A stretch of 64,000 bases of DNA, from NCBI GenBank assembly GCA_035235625.1, contig CP141143.1, positions 14,305,092 to 14,369,091 of the forward strand. Direction: 5' to 3'. Positions 1 to 13,900 of this stretch are shown in pieces. The notes under the pieces were generated by a model. That model was not told the origin of the DNA. It ran no database searches and worked only from the letters and a program-made list of their open reading frames with translations. Within the stretch, counting starts at the first letter, position 1. Every line of letters begins with the position of its first letter. The stretch is from Saururus chinensis. Lineage: Eukaryota > Streptophyta > Magnoliopsida > Piperales > Saururaceae. A program made the position numbers and the translations under genes.

Positions 1-483
1 CATGCAAACACAAGAAAAACCGCGAATGCCGTTGCAATGTTGTCCTGAATTCATAATATCATGCTCCCTCGGTCCCATCTGTAAAAGGAAAAAGTTGGCC
101 AGCTATACAAGCTCTTTGTAAGAACGTAAATTTTATGGAAAGTGAAAAACATCTTAAGCCAGAAAAAGACAACCCTAACTAGTTAAGCACCTTCCTGGGC
201 ACAAAAAGGCAAAATTTTCTCGTAGCCTTTTTAACTTGATTTTCAGCCCCCACCAAATATATCAAAATAATTTTTAAATTAAATTTTTACACGCTTACCA
301 AACATCAAAAGCTTTCTAGTTTGGTAAGAGAATGTGAATTAGGACAATTAATACGAGACAATTATTTTTAAAAATGAGACACGTAATGCACAAAAGATAA
401 AAAAATATTCATGCCCATACGTTCAAACCGTCAGTTAGCAACTAGTGTTACTTCGATCGAGCGAGACGAGAATCCCGGAACTG
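1..483. other. Left edge, 3' flank of KAKU4-like gene
   Basis: No complete gene is visible. The stretch lies downstream of the stop codon of the minus-strand KAKU4-like gene and probably holds its 3' UTR. On the minus strand a TTTTACAG acceptor-like site (about 79-86) precedes an open reading of 26 codons that runs off the left edge. It may be the start of an exon of a neighbouring gene, but I do not recognise the peptide. Confidence 0.4.
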
Positions 484-3400
484 TTAACAGCAAGTAACAT
501 CTTTGCAAAGTGAACTAAAAGAAATTCTGCCCTTGGTATTGTCAGATCCAAAACTGAACTTTGGGATAGAAGCATGGCTTTTGGAAGAACCAGAGGTACA
601 GGCAAAAGAGAAAACCAAAGCCCGTTCTGAATTGGAGGAACCAAAGCTAAAATAAGGAACTGTAGCTTCTTCCTTATAATGCGATGCATTGGCAGCAGCA
701 AAAGATGTCATCATGGTAGGTGTGGGCAATTCACCATGTGCACCTGCAGCCAGAGGGAAAGTGAAACCAGCGCCAGAATCAGAAGTTAAACGGCTCCCAT
801 CTCGCCCCACAACAGATATAGAAGATAAAGCTGGCTTAGTCCCAGATGCAGAAAACTGAGGCCTCCGCTGCTGAAGTTTATCACCCCAACTAACATGAGC
901 TGATGATCGGTTCACATTTTCAAATTGCACATCACCTGAGCTACAAATATCCTTCAAAGGTGCATTCAACATATGGTTAGCCAGTGCAAATTAAAGCTTT
1001 ATAATTTATCTAAATTAAAGCACTTTTAACTATTGCATCAAATTTCTAATGCCTGTCTAAGTTATATATCACAAACAAGACAACCATAAAAACAATTCCA
1101 TCTTTTCATAGAGGCCAAAAATTTCAAATCAATCAACCTATATCAACATGATAATTTTCTACAACAGTACTATGTCTCAAGAAGCACAATATAACACTGA
1201 CATGGTCAAATCAAAACCCATGATTCTACACGTACATACCTTGTCTGTTTTGCTCTGTGAGATGTCAACATCCTTGCATTTGTTGTGAAGATTCTCAAGA
1301 TCCTTGCTCTTGATTGGAGGGTTGTCAACATTTTTAACACCTTCTTTAATTTTGGTGGAAAGACAAGAATTAATCATATTATCACCCATTGCAGGATTTG
1401 AAAGATTTTCAACTCTTAAAGCAGAAGCATGCTTGTTTCCAGCATTTTCACAAAATACCACTTCTTCTTGACTTTGGCCATTGACTGTTGGAATAGTTAA
1501 TCCAAAGGTAGGCATCCTCCGTTGACGGACCAAATTTAGCTCAGCAGACTTCTCTTTGGGAGATGGGAAAGTCCTATCAATATGTTCTAGTATCTTTCGA
1601 GCCATCTTACTTGATTGTGGATGAACTGTAGACAGTCCAGCAAACTTTGTGATCTTCCCATCCAGAGAATAATTTTCAACACTCGTGCTTTGTATTGGTT
1701 CAGACGATTTACAGTTCTTGGAGGCAACACGAAATGGTTCAAACACATTAGACGTCGATGACAGCAGACCAGAGGAGTTTAGAGAATTTGATAAACTGCC
1801 TCTGCGGGGGTTAGCAGCTTCTAAAGCTCTGTGACGTGGTCGCCGAATAGGTCCCACCATCGTAGAACTGCCATCTAAACCAGAAGTACTCTGCATTGCC
1901 TAAATGCAAAACACGAATCCGGAAGAAAAGTAATTCAAATATATATTAGCATATGTGCCAAGCTGCCCCAGTACACATAGAAGCTTTACAAAATCACGAT
2001 GCAGCCATTAAAATTTTGGTACCTGGCTTTCTTTATAAAGAGGAGTGGCTTCCTGACTCCCTTGAGTAAAAGACCTTAGAAACTGAGCATGAGAAAGAAG
2101 AAAAAGCATATCAGAAGAAAAGATTATCCTTTACCTATGCTGCATAAGAAAAACAATTCACTATGCATACAGTGATAGCATATAAAATACTGCCAGTCAA
2201 ATTTTTAATGTTATTGTCCGTATAGACCTTGGAAGAAGGCCTGGAATAAGGTGTGCGTGCCAACCCATGCAACCCAATTGAACTTCTCTTAGTCTGGGGG
2301 GTGACATAGCTGGGGGTGTTTTGTACCACTGAAGCCGGCCAGCATATAGGTGATTTTTGCATAGGTGATTGGAGGGAAAATCTTGATCCAAAATTATTGA
2401 TCAAAGGAGTTCTTTCATTCCTTAAATTCTGATGAGTGACACTAGAACCTATTGTGCGGGCATTCATAAAAGCTTTTGCAATTTCAACGGGCGAAGAACC
2501 AGCATCATCATCCTGAATATCCAATGGCTCATCCTGCTTTTGTCCAAATGGCACATTTGGCTCCTCATGATCCAATGCACCTTCTACTGTTGCCAAGCCA
2601 ACATCCATGGTAGCCTCTGGCTGTGAATTATCATAAGAAGGACCAACCATCCTTGAGCGTAGTAACATAGTTAATCTATTATATTCATCTCTGCACATTT
2701 CAGGAGAAGAAATTAGAGTTACTTGAGTCAGCTATAGCATATGCAAGCCACTAGTCTGTCAAAAACCTCAACCTAAATATATATATAAACATACAACTAA
2801 CGCACCTAGTATATGTTTTCTGTTTCAACAGTCTTTCTATAGCAGAGAGCTCACTATTATCATGGCAACCGTCCACACTGCTTCTGTGAACTTCACACTG
2901 TGAATTACCCTTTTGCATGTCAACACCAGTGCACTCAGAGGGGGACATTTCAACCTGTAAACACAACAATCATTAATAGAGCATGTCAAAAAGAAAAAAA
3001 AAACTATAATCCTCAAAGGAAAGACGATAATAATTAGATACATTGCTATCAAATACACGGGTAATCTCTAACCTTCACAGTTTGTTTAAAAAAAAATGTG
3101 TGTGACATAGGAATAGTCACGGGCCATGTTAAAGAAAGAAAGATAAGAAGAAATGACTCACATTCTGAGTTATAGCTCCCTGAACTTCATCAATTATCTC
3201 CTGCTTTCTCTCTGTTTACAAAACAAGGAATCAGGAGATCTAAAAAGTTATGTATATAGTGAACAATCCATAAATTGAGCTTAAACATAATATTGTTTTT
3301 AAAAGAAATTTTTTTTCTAAAAACAACAGACTATAAACAAGAAGACTTCAACGCCATTAAGACCTGGCAACAAATGTAAGATTACAGCACTATTGGTTAT

Positions 3401-4664
3401 AGTTCTTATCCCCAATTAGCAAATTCACTGATTGAAAAATAGTGAAGTTGTAAGCTGTTGGCACTTTTTATTATTATTTAAAAGCTGTCATCAGATGTCA
3501 AAAGACCACCTTGAAGCCATTTTTCATCAATTGTTGTCTAGAAAATTGTGCATACAAAAAAGGATAGCTATTATACAATAGTGTTTTTCACAAACCAGAG
3601 TAGCCAGTTATGTCATTTCTGGACAAAACAGATGGCCAAAGTGACTGCTTTGCTATGCCTTCAAATACCAAACTTATTATTTGTTGTGCAAACCACATTG
3701 GTTTCAGCCGAATCCAGATAGTACTTTTGTTGTCGGCATGCTTCAAAATTTTCTCTCAATATTACATCTTAAATTCTTAATTTAAGCAATCATAATTCTT
3801 CATATTTTTTTCGCATTTGTCACTTTTTATGTCACAATTTAGCCTCACGTTGCTCACTATTCAACCAAACATCATTGCTACTTTAAACATACAAAACCAA
3901 CCCTAAAATACAATTGAACGGCCAAAAGATGGATCAGTTCCTTAAATGGTTTATCTCAAACAAACAAAAACGGCTGGTTGTGATTCCAGTTACACGTAAT
4001 GTTCTATGTGCCTACTCACGAATGAGCTAACAATGCAATAAATATTCTGCAGTTAATGGAAATATACAGTAGGAGTTCTCTCAAGGGACATCTGGCTGAC
4101 ACACTGTCCAAAGATGATGACCATCCGCCATTTCGGTCCCTCACATGATAGACAGCAATGCTTATAACCCAGAACTCAAATGTACGTAGCTAGAGATCAA
4201 TTCGGAGAACACCCCCTTTTAAGTAAGCAACCCATGGGTCTACTAATCGCCCAACAAATCCGCATTGTTCAATATTTGATTTATCTTTTCCAACAGATAA
4301 GCTATTCACTGCTTAATTCTTCTAACCACCCATTGATTTTTAAGTTCAATCCCTAATTAACGTCTTCAAATTAAAAGAGAGAAAAAGTGACAGAAGGAAG
4401 AAGAAAAATATAACCATCATGAGCAGGTTCAGGCGAATCGCGTGGCGAAGGCTGGGGAGTGGAGATAAAGGAGGGAAGGAACCGATTGGCGAGACCGGAA
4501 GCAGAAGAGGCAATCTTGTGAATCCACCCGCCCTTCTGCCGCGCCGGGGCGGCGAGGGGGCGGTCGTAGGGGGTCGACAGAGGCTTCCGGTGAGGACGCC
4601 TCTCGAACTTACCGCCGACGCCTCCGCCATCGTAGAGGGGCTTCTTCTCCGCCTCAGTCGCCAT
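484..4664 (-). CDS. KAKU4: KAKU4/NUP1-related nuclear envelope protein
   Basis: Seven exons (4415-4664, 3162-3211, 2806-2954, 2228-2690, 2023-2082, 1240-1899, 484-951) join with consistent phases into 699 codons. The product resembles the plant KAKU4 and NUP1/NUP136 proteins, which sit at the inner nuclear envelope and pore basket and shape the nucleus. Evidence seen: an N-terminus with GGVGGKFERRP, TPYDRPL and GGWIHKI; a short conserved segment SAIERLLKQKTYTRDEYNRL around residues 140-155; the motif VGPIRRPRHRAL; and an FG/FxF-type C-terminus (FTFPL, YFSFGSS, VFSFA, KFSFGSD, ISFSS) ending CKDVTCC. The length fits KAKU4 better than the roughly 1300-aa NUP1. The acceptor of the last exon (TTTGAAG at 952) is unusual but lies just after a CTAAC branch-point-like site and keeps the frame. 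KAKU4 versus NUP1-like paralogue is not settled. Confidence 0.78.
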
Positions 4665-6354
4665 CCTGGCTCGGGCGCCTCCACTGAAACAGGGCCTTCA
4701 CCGGAAAAGAGAGCCTTTTTACCTGCCCGGATTTTGGGTGGAGGGAAGCGGGGCGAGGAGGAGAGGGAAAGTGAAATGAAGGGGTAAAACCGGAAATAGC
4801 TGCTTTCAAAGTGGCTATGGGCCAACAGTCGCCTTGTACGATCGGCAAGGCCCAACAGCGTAAGAATGTTCGCTTCTCGCTGTTTGCGTCACTTACACAA
4901 TATACACTCAGCGATTGCAGATTGTTGGCCCATTTTGATTACGTGTAAGCAAAATGTATCCAACCCATTTTTGAAACGGGCCGCGCTTAAGGACATTGTT
5001 TTAACGTTTTAAGGCCCAAGAATATGGCTGCAACCTGGCCGGCGGGCTTCCCAAAGTTCAGCTTTAAGCAGGTTTGGGCTGGGTACAGGCTTTTATTTTT
5101 TATTATTTAAAAAATAATAATTTTATATAATAAAAAATTCTATGAGATTTAAATGAAGGTATTAGCATAGAGAAAGTTAAACACGAGTATCATTTTCCTT
5201 TGGTGGGTGAGATCTTTCACAACTAAACATTATAACTTAAAAGTATTTTAAATTTATTTAAAATATATAATTTTTATTTTTTTCTTATATATTTTTAAAT
5301 AATTATTTTTATGCTTGAGGATGGGCCTTTCAAGCTTTTTGCCCCATATTCGTGGCTCGACCCTCTTTAAAACGAGCCAAAAAATATAAGCCATAACCTC
5401 AATTTTATGAGCCGGGGTAGGTCGATCCTTAAAAGTTGCACTCATATCGAGAACTCACAATACAATCAAAATTTACTAATATTTATTAACATTTATTTGA
5501 TGTAAAAAAATCTCAAACTAATATATAGGCGGATAGGAATTTGCCACTATCTCTACCTTTTGTGTATTTTTAGATAAAGAATATATACCAATTGTACAGA
5601 GATGGGGCGGGCTCGATAAAATAGGGGTGACATCCATATATGGGCTGAGTACATTTTATTGTTAGGTGAGATTGTTAAGCATAGTAATGATAAAGTAATG
5701 TCTTAGATCTGATGATGACCCAAAAACTTAAATTTCTTAATAAGATGAGTAGTTTGTCGCCTCATGTTTTAACTTGCCCACCCCCTATATGATATACACA
5801 ATATATATATATATATATATATACCTAACGTGTTAAGGGGGTGGTAAACTACTCATTGGAAAATATTATAAACATGAAAAATGCTTTAACGGCGTGAATA
5901 TTCACATGTTAAAACTTCACTTCATCATTCTCACACCATTGATGAGTGGGTTGTGACCATTGACATGTGCATATTCACGTCACAATAATATTACTCTATA
6001 AACATGTATCACATATCGTAATACTCTTTTTAGCTTAAATACGCATATAATTGACTCCTGAACCCCTGTTGCTATCATATCAAGACTGAGACCGTGTACA
6101 CCTCTTTTTGTAAGCTGATTATTTCACATATGTTTATTGTGAAGTCCAAATTATTAGTAGAGGAATTCGATTTTTTGAAGTCTGTTAAATATGCAGAATG
6201 AAATGTCTTGTCCTAAAAATCCTGGTTAAGGTGTATAATGTTGTAAGCGTGTTGCCTACTTTTGATTGTGATTACGACTTGATTAATAGGTACGAGGGCC
6301 TTTACTATTAAAAACTATTATAGTAAGGATAAGGGTATGAAATTTGTGAAAATA
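4665..6354. other. Intergenic, GC-rich 5' flank then AT-rich DNA
   Basis: The first roughly 150 bases are the probable 5' UTR and promoter side of the minus-strand KAKU4-like gene. The remainder is AT-rich with no supported gene. It includes a TA dinucleotide run near 5801-5823 and short dyads such as GTGAATATTCAC near 5895. Short reading frames here show no family similarity. Confidence 0.5.
5801..5823. repeat. (AT)n microsatellite
   Basis: A run of about 11 AT units in intergenic DNA left of the LTR element. Confidence 0.9.
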
Positions 6355-6902
6355 TGATGCAAGAGCTAAATAATGTAATCGAAACTGGATTATGAAGATT
6401 GGTTTCGGCATTTCATTGAACACATGCGAAAGACTTAAAAAATAGGCGGGGTTAAATTTGGCAATCACTAATGGACTAATGGGCTCATGTTGGTATATCG
6501 GGTTATTTCCCGAAACTTCCAAAGGGTATTTGAGACAATTGTGTTTAAAGGAATGGTCGGTTAATACCGTTAACCTTCTTCTTCCTTCAGCCATTTCAAA
6601 AGTAATGAGATGCAGCTGAGCTTCACAACGTCAAATTCAAATTACATTTCCGTCACAATCATGTTAGTATAGATAGAACTTGGAATGTAATTCGAGGGGA
6701 GTTGATTGTGAATGTTCATTCAGTATTTGGTTGTTCCAAATGAGGGTTTTCCCTGGGCTCTGTTTCTGAGCTGAAGCTGCTGATTTAACGAGAGGTTAAA
6801 TCTCAGCTTGTTCTTTGTTTTCTTTTTGTAATTTTGTTTTGGTTAATGAAGATTGAAGATCTATTCTGGAAACCTTATTTTCAATTTGAGCTGCCTACAT
6901 CA
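6355..6902 (+). repeat. 5' LTR of the 6355-15374 element
   Basis: Direct repeat of 14836-15374 with scattered substitutions and small indels. It starts TGATGCAAGAGC and ends CTACATCA. Confidence 0.9.
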
Positions 6903-6905
6903 ATT

Positions 6906-6917
6906 TGGTATCAAAGC
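6906..6917 (+). promoter_or_regulatory. Primer-binding site (initiator tRNA-Met type)
   Basis: TGGTATCAAAGC lies 3 bases after the 5' LTR. It differs by one base from TGGTATCAGAGC, the usual plant LTR-element PBS complementary to initiator tRNA-Met. It sets the element on the plus strand. Confidence 0.85.
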
Positions 6918-7270
6918 TAGTTTTGCTGGCTTCGATAGCATCAAACGATCGGAATGAAGTGTCGAGAGCTCCTTCCATGGTTGACATGAAGAATCTATAG
7001 CAACAATTTCAACAGACATTTCAACTCATGGTGAATCAGATGGAAATGATGAATCAAAACCTAAGTATGTTTCTAAATACTTCTGTGAACTCAAATCAGT
7101 TTACTATAAGGAATGACATTTCAGATCCGAGAAAAGTGGGATGACCTCAAACTCGATTTCAAAGAGCTCCAACACTGCAACAAAGATCTAATATATATTC
7201 CAGTGGTGAGAATGAACATCGAAACTCAAAACCAATATTGAATCAAGGTGAGACTAATCTCTTATCTTGA

Positions 7271-8023
7271 TTCAAACCTAAAATTGAACTCACAGCATTT
7301 ACTGGTCACATGTGTATGGAACAATTTCTAGACTGGTTAGATGAAGTAGAACATTATTTCTACTATATGAAGGTTTCGAATGATATGAAGTGTAAGGTTG
7401 TGGCTGGTAAATTGAAAAAAAGGACATCAAGTTGGTGGACTCGAATTAAGCAAGACAGATTTAGAAATGGCAAACATCCAATTCAGTCTTGGCCACGCAT
7501 GAAGAAACTATTGAAAAATAAGTTTTTGCCTATTGATTATAAACAATTCAGGCAAATGAAGGACAATATATTGTCTAACTCCATTTGTTTCAGCGAGAAA
7601 GCTTTAATACAAGGAAGGCATGTCTCATCAAATTATATAGGACAGTTAGTTTTAGAAAATTCTAGAGAATCACTTATCAGATTAAATTGTGGAAATTTGT
7701 TTCTTACTAAGTACAAACAATACCTGAGTCATGGTAATAAGTTTGGAAACATCAAACTTCTAAGATGTGTTGTTATGTTTGATATTGTTCAGCAAATTCG
7801 AAATATAGAAGGGAAGAACTTTCTGGATCTTTATATGTTAGATGAATTGACAGAACAAAAACTAGAAGTGGAATTGAAAACAGCCAATTTAATCTCTGTG
7901 ATGAAAATGGAAATGCAAATGGGCAAGTGTAATTCTCAGGCATCACTTCCTGACAGTAAAGATTTTGCTAAAGGTGGTAAATGGAAATCATTCTGGGTGG
8001 TAGAGGAAACTTTAATAACTTGA
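7271..8023 (+). pseudogene. Ty3/gypsy gag remnant
   Basis: The open stretch reads FKPKIELTAFTGH..., then FLDWLDEVEHYF, WWTRIKQDR and KKLLKNKFLP, the pattern of the retrotransposon gag (capsid) domain of plant Ty3/gypsy elements. Upstream codons from about 6970 continue the same protein but carry stop codons. The C-terminal half lacks a visible CCHC zinc knuckle, and no protease or polymerase follows. Later short frames (8069-9187) are AT-rich and unrecognised, probably decayed internal sequence. This is a capsid-like relic of a retrotransposon, not a host gene. Confidence 0.8.
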
Positions 8024-9192
8024 GTTAGTAAGTTTGCCTTCCTGCGCACTGAATTAGCCGCATATAGTATGCTATCAAAATCTGGTGTAGTTGTTCTAGT
8101 TTTTATCCAAATGAGTAAATGGAGACAATTTAGGATGGTTCAAGAAATTTTGAATATTGACTTTAACAAATATGTTTTTCTGCATACTGAGTTTGCTACA
8201 GTTCTTAAGCACACCGAATGGGAGAAGTCTCGACCTATTTGTGCTCTGGTGTCCATCAAAACTAATGACTTGTCTGACTTCCTGTTCATAAAGTAGTTAA
8301 TCCGACATGTTTCTGACAATAAATTTTGTTTTGTTATCACTATGCATATGTTGGAAATACATTTAAAGACTGATGAGTTTGATATTGCTGCAATAGAAAT
8401 TAGTTGGGTCATAGATCAGAATGAATCAATCTTTGAGACATTAAAGGTAGACACAACTGAGTTGAAGGAACTCCAAGAAACTGACATAACTCGGGAAATG
8501 AAGAAGTTTACACAAGAACTCTCTGCCTTACAAAATAAACTTGGAATGGCTGTCGTAAAAGAATTGAAAGAACAGAAGAATTGCATTATGCCTATGAAGA
8601 GTATTATAACTACATCAATTGGACCAGTGACGCATTTAGCTAAAACTAGGATTAATTCTAGTAGCTATTCAGTTCAAAATATAATAACATATTCCAAAAT
8701 GGCCAAGAGAAGTATGAAAGATGTTTTGAAAATTTCTAGACAAAATTTAGGATTGAAAGCAATCATTTTAATTTTTGTGAAGGAATCGGAAATCCAAAAA
8801 TTTAAGTGGAATCCTCAGATTTTAATGCATGATAGTAACATTTTTGTGGCGATTTGCAAAAGGTATCAAATTAAATTGATATAGGCAGGTTTGACGACTT
8901 GGACCAATAAATATGTTCTTCTGCAAACTGAATTTGCTGCAGTCCTTATGCAAGCACAAATGAATTCTCCTCTTTAGGAATTTTAGTATAATAGTACTAT
9001 GCACAAGCTTGGAAAACATTTCGAGATTGATGAACTATTTATTACTGCAGCAAAATTCTCTTTGATCACAGTGAACCATATCACTCTTATCTTGGATATT
9101 ATTTGGTTCTTACATAAACATTACTGGGATTTACTTAAAGTTGTTCTCATGCCTCTAAAATTTAGAGTCCATAAAGAAAATCAGTTCATTGA

Positions 9193-10884
9193 TGTAACGC
9201 CCGCCCATTTTTTGGATAATATAATATTAATGGTCCTATCCGACGTGCATAATTAGTACACACGAACCAGACTGACGGGCGTTAATCGTAAAACGATCGT
9301 ATGCTCAATGTAGAATACGTCGGAGTAATTGCACAGCCAAGAATAATAAAAACACATTTATAAAAAGTTTATAACATAAGCTTAATATACATACCAAAAT
9401 TTACTGTACATGGAGCTAGTAGTTATACAAAAACATGATTATCCTGGCACCTCATGTCTTTACATATCGGTCACATATATAATTACATTATGTAGCAAAC
9501 ACACGACTACATGAAAATATTTTCTTCCTTCCCTTCTTCCATCGTTGCATCACCTGCATAGTCTGGGGGTGCGTGAGTATATTTATACTCAGTAGGTTTG
9601 TTTAAAATCTAAAAGAAATGCTAAGCAAAACATTTTTAAAATCAAATCAAACAAATTTCACAAATCCAATCAAATCCACAAGCCGCGATACCCAACGGCC
9701 TACCTCCGCGCTCATGGGACAACGGAGGCCACTAAGGGAAGGAGTTTCCCCATGATGCTCCACCCTGTGCGCGCCACTAGCCGATTATTTTTCTCGGCAG
9801 GCATCAAAACAGTGTACGAAACCACAACACTATGTGGTGCATACGAAATCAATTCACATCGATATACATAGCAAAATTGTCACATAATTCAAAAGAAAAT
9901 CCATCCATCGGTTAAAACAAGCATTATACTCATACTTAAATCAAATACTTAAAGAAAGATTGACTCAAATCAGCAAAGCAGTTATTTAGAGTTTAAAACA
10001 CCCTACCTTAGCCTTGAGTATAAAATTCGTCAATATAAAGACTCCAGAAGATGAAAATAACCCCACCACGGCGTTCAGCACGTTTTCTTTAGTAGAGAAC
10101 GCCCTTTGAACGGGCAGAATTGGGCTTGAAATGACTCAGAAACAGTAAAAAGAAGAAATGAAAGGATTAGGGAAGGGGCAAACTTTTCAAGGTTTTAGAG
10201 GGGTTGTCTCGAGAAAATAACCCTTCCGGTGCGTAGAGCACCCTTGATTTGGTAGGAAACGGGTCTTGGAACGTGAAAATCGGACTTAAAACGGGTCTGG
10301 AATGGTGAAAACAGTGAAAGGGGTTGAAAATCGGATGTGGGTGAAAAACTGGCCGAAGAAAGGCTTAAATAGAGGAGGAGGTGTTTTCCGGCGGGCGCCA
10401 CCGCAGAAAATGGCTGGCGCCCACTGGCGCCAGCCAAAACGGAGTGCACGCGTGACTTGCGCGTTCGGCGCGCACCGCGCGGCTGAGCCTCGCGCCGAGC
10501 CGAGTCGAACCAAAATTATTATTAATTTTATTTTAATTTCCATAAAAATTCCAAAAATCGTAACTTCCTATCCCGAACTCAGTTTTGCGTGTTCTAGGTA
10601 TCGTTGAGCTCGTATTGATGAGCCCTACGAGACTAGACCACTTATGAACCGTTTTACCCAAATTTTAAAAGTGGGTCCCGTTGGTTGAACACGTTTCCCG
10701 AGGTCGTAACTTTTATTCCCGACCTCTGATTTACGCGTTTTAAGACTTGTTACGCTCGTCTCCACGAGCTCTACCATACTCTTCTAAAATATTATCTCAT
10801 AAAAATCTCTAAAAAATATTTAAAACTCCAAAATCATCTTTACTAAAGACAGGAAATTTTACCGAGAAGTTTAGAGTCGTTACA
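9193..10884. mobile_element. Solo LTR, 1.7 kb, TSD ATTGA
   Basis: The segment starts TGTAACGCCCG and ends GAGTCGTTACA, so its termini are inverted (TGTAACG/CGTTACA). It is flanked on both sides by ATTGA (9188-9192 and 10885-10889). No second LTR or internal coding sequence is seen. It is best read as a solo LTR left by LTR-LTR recombination of a gypsy-type element that inserted into the 6355-15374 element. Orientation is uncertain: the minus-strand reading, TGTAACGACTC, also looks like a typical LTR start. Confidence 0.85.
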
Positions 10885-10930
10885 ATTGATGCTTTGCAAA
10901 TGAGAATTGTTCTCTGGGTTTTTTCATAGA

Positions 10931-13900
10931 TGTAACGCCCAGGAATTTTCTAAATTCCCGAAGTTAACCATGGGAAATTAGGGTGTTGGACCTCTTGAGC
11001 TCCTCGTCGGAATAACATATTCAATGCATGGAATTGGTGGCCTATATGGATGAAAAGTAGATAAAAAGAGCTTCGAAACACCACTAATAACGCGCGAATC
11101 GGAGTTTGGATGAGGAAAATACGACTGTTTGAAGTTGAACATATCGTGTGAGGCCCGTTTACTCGAATTGGACATGTAAATTGTCCGTTTAAATCATGAT
11201 ACGGACCCGATCAATTAGTATTTCAAAATTATGTGTTTGGGGCCCAATTAAGTGGCCAATGTAGAGAGGTTTGGCCCAACTCCTTAGGGAATTAGGAACC
11301 CTAATCCACATGCGTATAAATAGGGATGATTAGGGCTTTTAAAGGGGGTCTTTTGCCGAAATAGAGTGGAGAATGGGGTGAACGGCGAGGCTCTGACAGC
11401 GGTGGATCAACTACAAATTGGCAATTAAGGTAGGGATGTTACTGAAGATTAATAAAAGTTTTATTAATTAGATTTGATTAAAAATCATATCTCTGCACTT
11501 TGGTTTATATGAATCAGTGTTCTGTAAATCATCTATAAATTATCTAAATTAGTTACTTTCAGATTTTACTAGCCGGTTGCCAGACGGCCAGCGCGGCCAG
11601 GCTTCGGAAGGCAGCCGTAGCTGGACAGACTGCGGGCCAGTGCATAGAAAACAAAAAAAAGGGGGCAGCCACTCGCCGCACTGGCTGAGGCCGTGCTTGC
11701 CATAGCCGCGTTGGTCTGGTCGTGCTAGTCCAGGCCGCAACAGCTCCGGCTGCGCTGGCCTGGGCCGCACTAGCCCTAGCCGCAGAGGCTGCACCGCACA
11801 ATATTAAAAATAAAAAATAGTGACTTTGGCCCTGGGCGGCGGCAGGGGCCAGGCCCATTGTGATTGCAGCCTGGTGGCGATCCGGTGGACCCCAGCTCGC
11901 CACCCGGCCATGGCGGCTAGGGGTGGCATTGCCAAAGGCATATTCACCTCTGGCCGGACGCGGGGAAGACGACCCGTGTTGTGGGTGGTCGACCCAAACC
12001 GACCCGGCCAAAGTCGGTTTAAAAAAAAAAGAAATTAAAGAGGGGAATGAACCGGGTCCGATTCATAGGGCTAAATATGTGAAAACAATTATAGAAAAAT
12101 ACTCGATGACCCCAAGAGGTTTGGGAGTATTCTGACGAAGTTTCAAACCCGGTAAAAAGCACAGAGAGTGTAAAATGACCCTTTTACCCCGTTATTGTTA
12201 AATTATCGTATGAACTACTTACCCGACTTAGGGGCTCCGGTTTAGGGGCCTATGAGTTCAATTTAAAATTAATAAAATTCTTAGTGAGAGTTTAATGTGT
12301 AAACTAATTATAGGCCAAACCACTTAGTGAGGAAAAATCCCAATGAGTGGTTAATTGACCCTTTTCCCCTTAGGGCTTATAGTAAACTGTTAGTCAAAAC
12401 TTGGGTCAGTTCAACGGGTTCACGACCCTGTCACACGCCAAGAAAATTACACAGAGTCTATGAAGTCAATTAGTACCCTTGAGTTAAATTTTGGACTCAT
12501 TGGATGTCAATAAGGCTTTAAAGTAAATAACATAAATACCCCTTTGAGTAGATCCGCCCACATTCGTGTGAATAGAAGCGCGGGTCAGTTTGAGAGTGGA
12601 GCCTCCTGAGAGGGTTAGGACTTAAAATAAATAAAAGGGTAGTGAGATGACCAAAAGACCTAAGGGAGGGTAGCATACCCCCCAAGTGGTAAAATTACCC
12701 TAATGCCCTTAGGGGGCAGTATGTTCTATTTTTGCTGAAACGGATAACTTAGCAACCAAGTGTTAGGGTGACCTAGAATGACATTAACGGCTTCAAAAGG
12801 AAGGGGTGTGACCAGTAAGAGACATGAAGACCTTGGCAGGTCATAGTGTCATGGGAAACAAGGGAAGAACCCTAATCCTCAAGGTTTACGGTAGTGTATT
12901 ACACGTGTCTGCAATCGAGTACATCGATCAACTAAAGTGTTATATATGTAACTCGAGGGAAGTGTTAGAGTTGTTGACACTATCGGGCTTGAATTCACTA
13001 AGCCCTAGCCCTGCAAATGAGTGCAATGGGCCTCTGTTTTTTGTTATGAACTTGTATGACTTAATGTTATTTATGTTGCTTACTTTGGCGCATACTTTTA
13101 TTATTGATGCTTTGATTTATATCGGTAACTTAAGGTTAATGAAGTTTAATCAAGAGACATAGGTTAACGTTGGATTGGGGGGAGAACATCTAGTCAAGAT
13201 AAAGACTAAAATACCCTCAATAGGGTTTAGGACCGGTTCATGTAGTGAACGGGACCCTGACATAGAATTTTACCTTGGTTAATGAACCAAGGGTGGTTAT
13301 GGGATGTTCTCTGAGTCATAGCTCAGTGGATGAGCTATTTATTGGGCCAATTCATAAGGTGAAGAGGACCCAAATGGTTGAGCGGATACTTGACTAGATG
13401 GAGATAATCTAGTCTAAGTTTCAAATATTTGGGGGAGTCAATGGTCATAAGGACCTGAGGCTTCTATGGATACATTAGTATAAGACATTTTCTCCCAGAG
13501 TTGGGATGGTGGAGATTGCAATATACTTCTTCATCGCCACGATGGTTTGGATATTGACCAGAGGGTCTTTACTGTGGGTCTCCCGCAGGTCTTCCCATGA
13601 CTATTTAGTACGTACGAAAAATGAAGTTATATGAGCATCATGGAAGACTTGTGCTTCTCGCCAATCTGTGTCCATGAGCACAATTGGGATCCTCTTCTCC
13701 AGATTCGTGGCAGGCTATTGAGAGCCCTAGAGATTTGGGTCAAGTTGTTGCTAAGCAGTCTACTCTAAGGTTGGAGTACTATATCTGGAGATTTCTCGAG
13801 GGATGAGTCATCTCTAAGTTACAGATTTGATAGCATTAATTATCGAGCAAGGGATGTGAGATAATTAATAACATTGTTTGATATTGCTTGTTAATTAGAC

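Noticed and set aside
4419..4787. 122-codon plus-strand open frame
   Set aside because: It is antisense to exon 1 and the leader of the KAKU4-like gene in GC-rich DNA; no family similarity.
9193..10884. Reading this segment as a complete small element
   Set aside because: It has TG..CA ends and a target duplication but no second LTR, PBS or coding part, so a solo LTR is the simpler reading.
11549..12135. Overlapping long frames on both strands
   Set aside because: They lie in the GC-rich degenerate repeat block of the long LTR. Open frames on several strands at once reflect low stop density, not genes.
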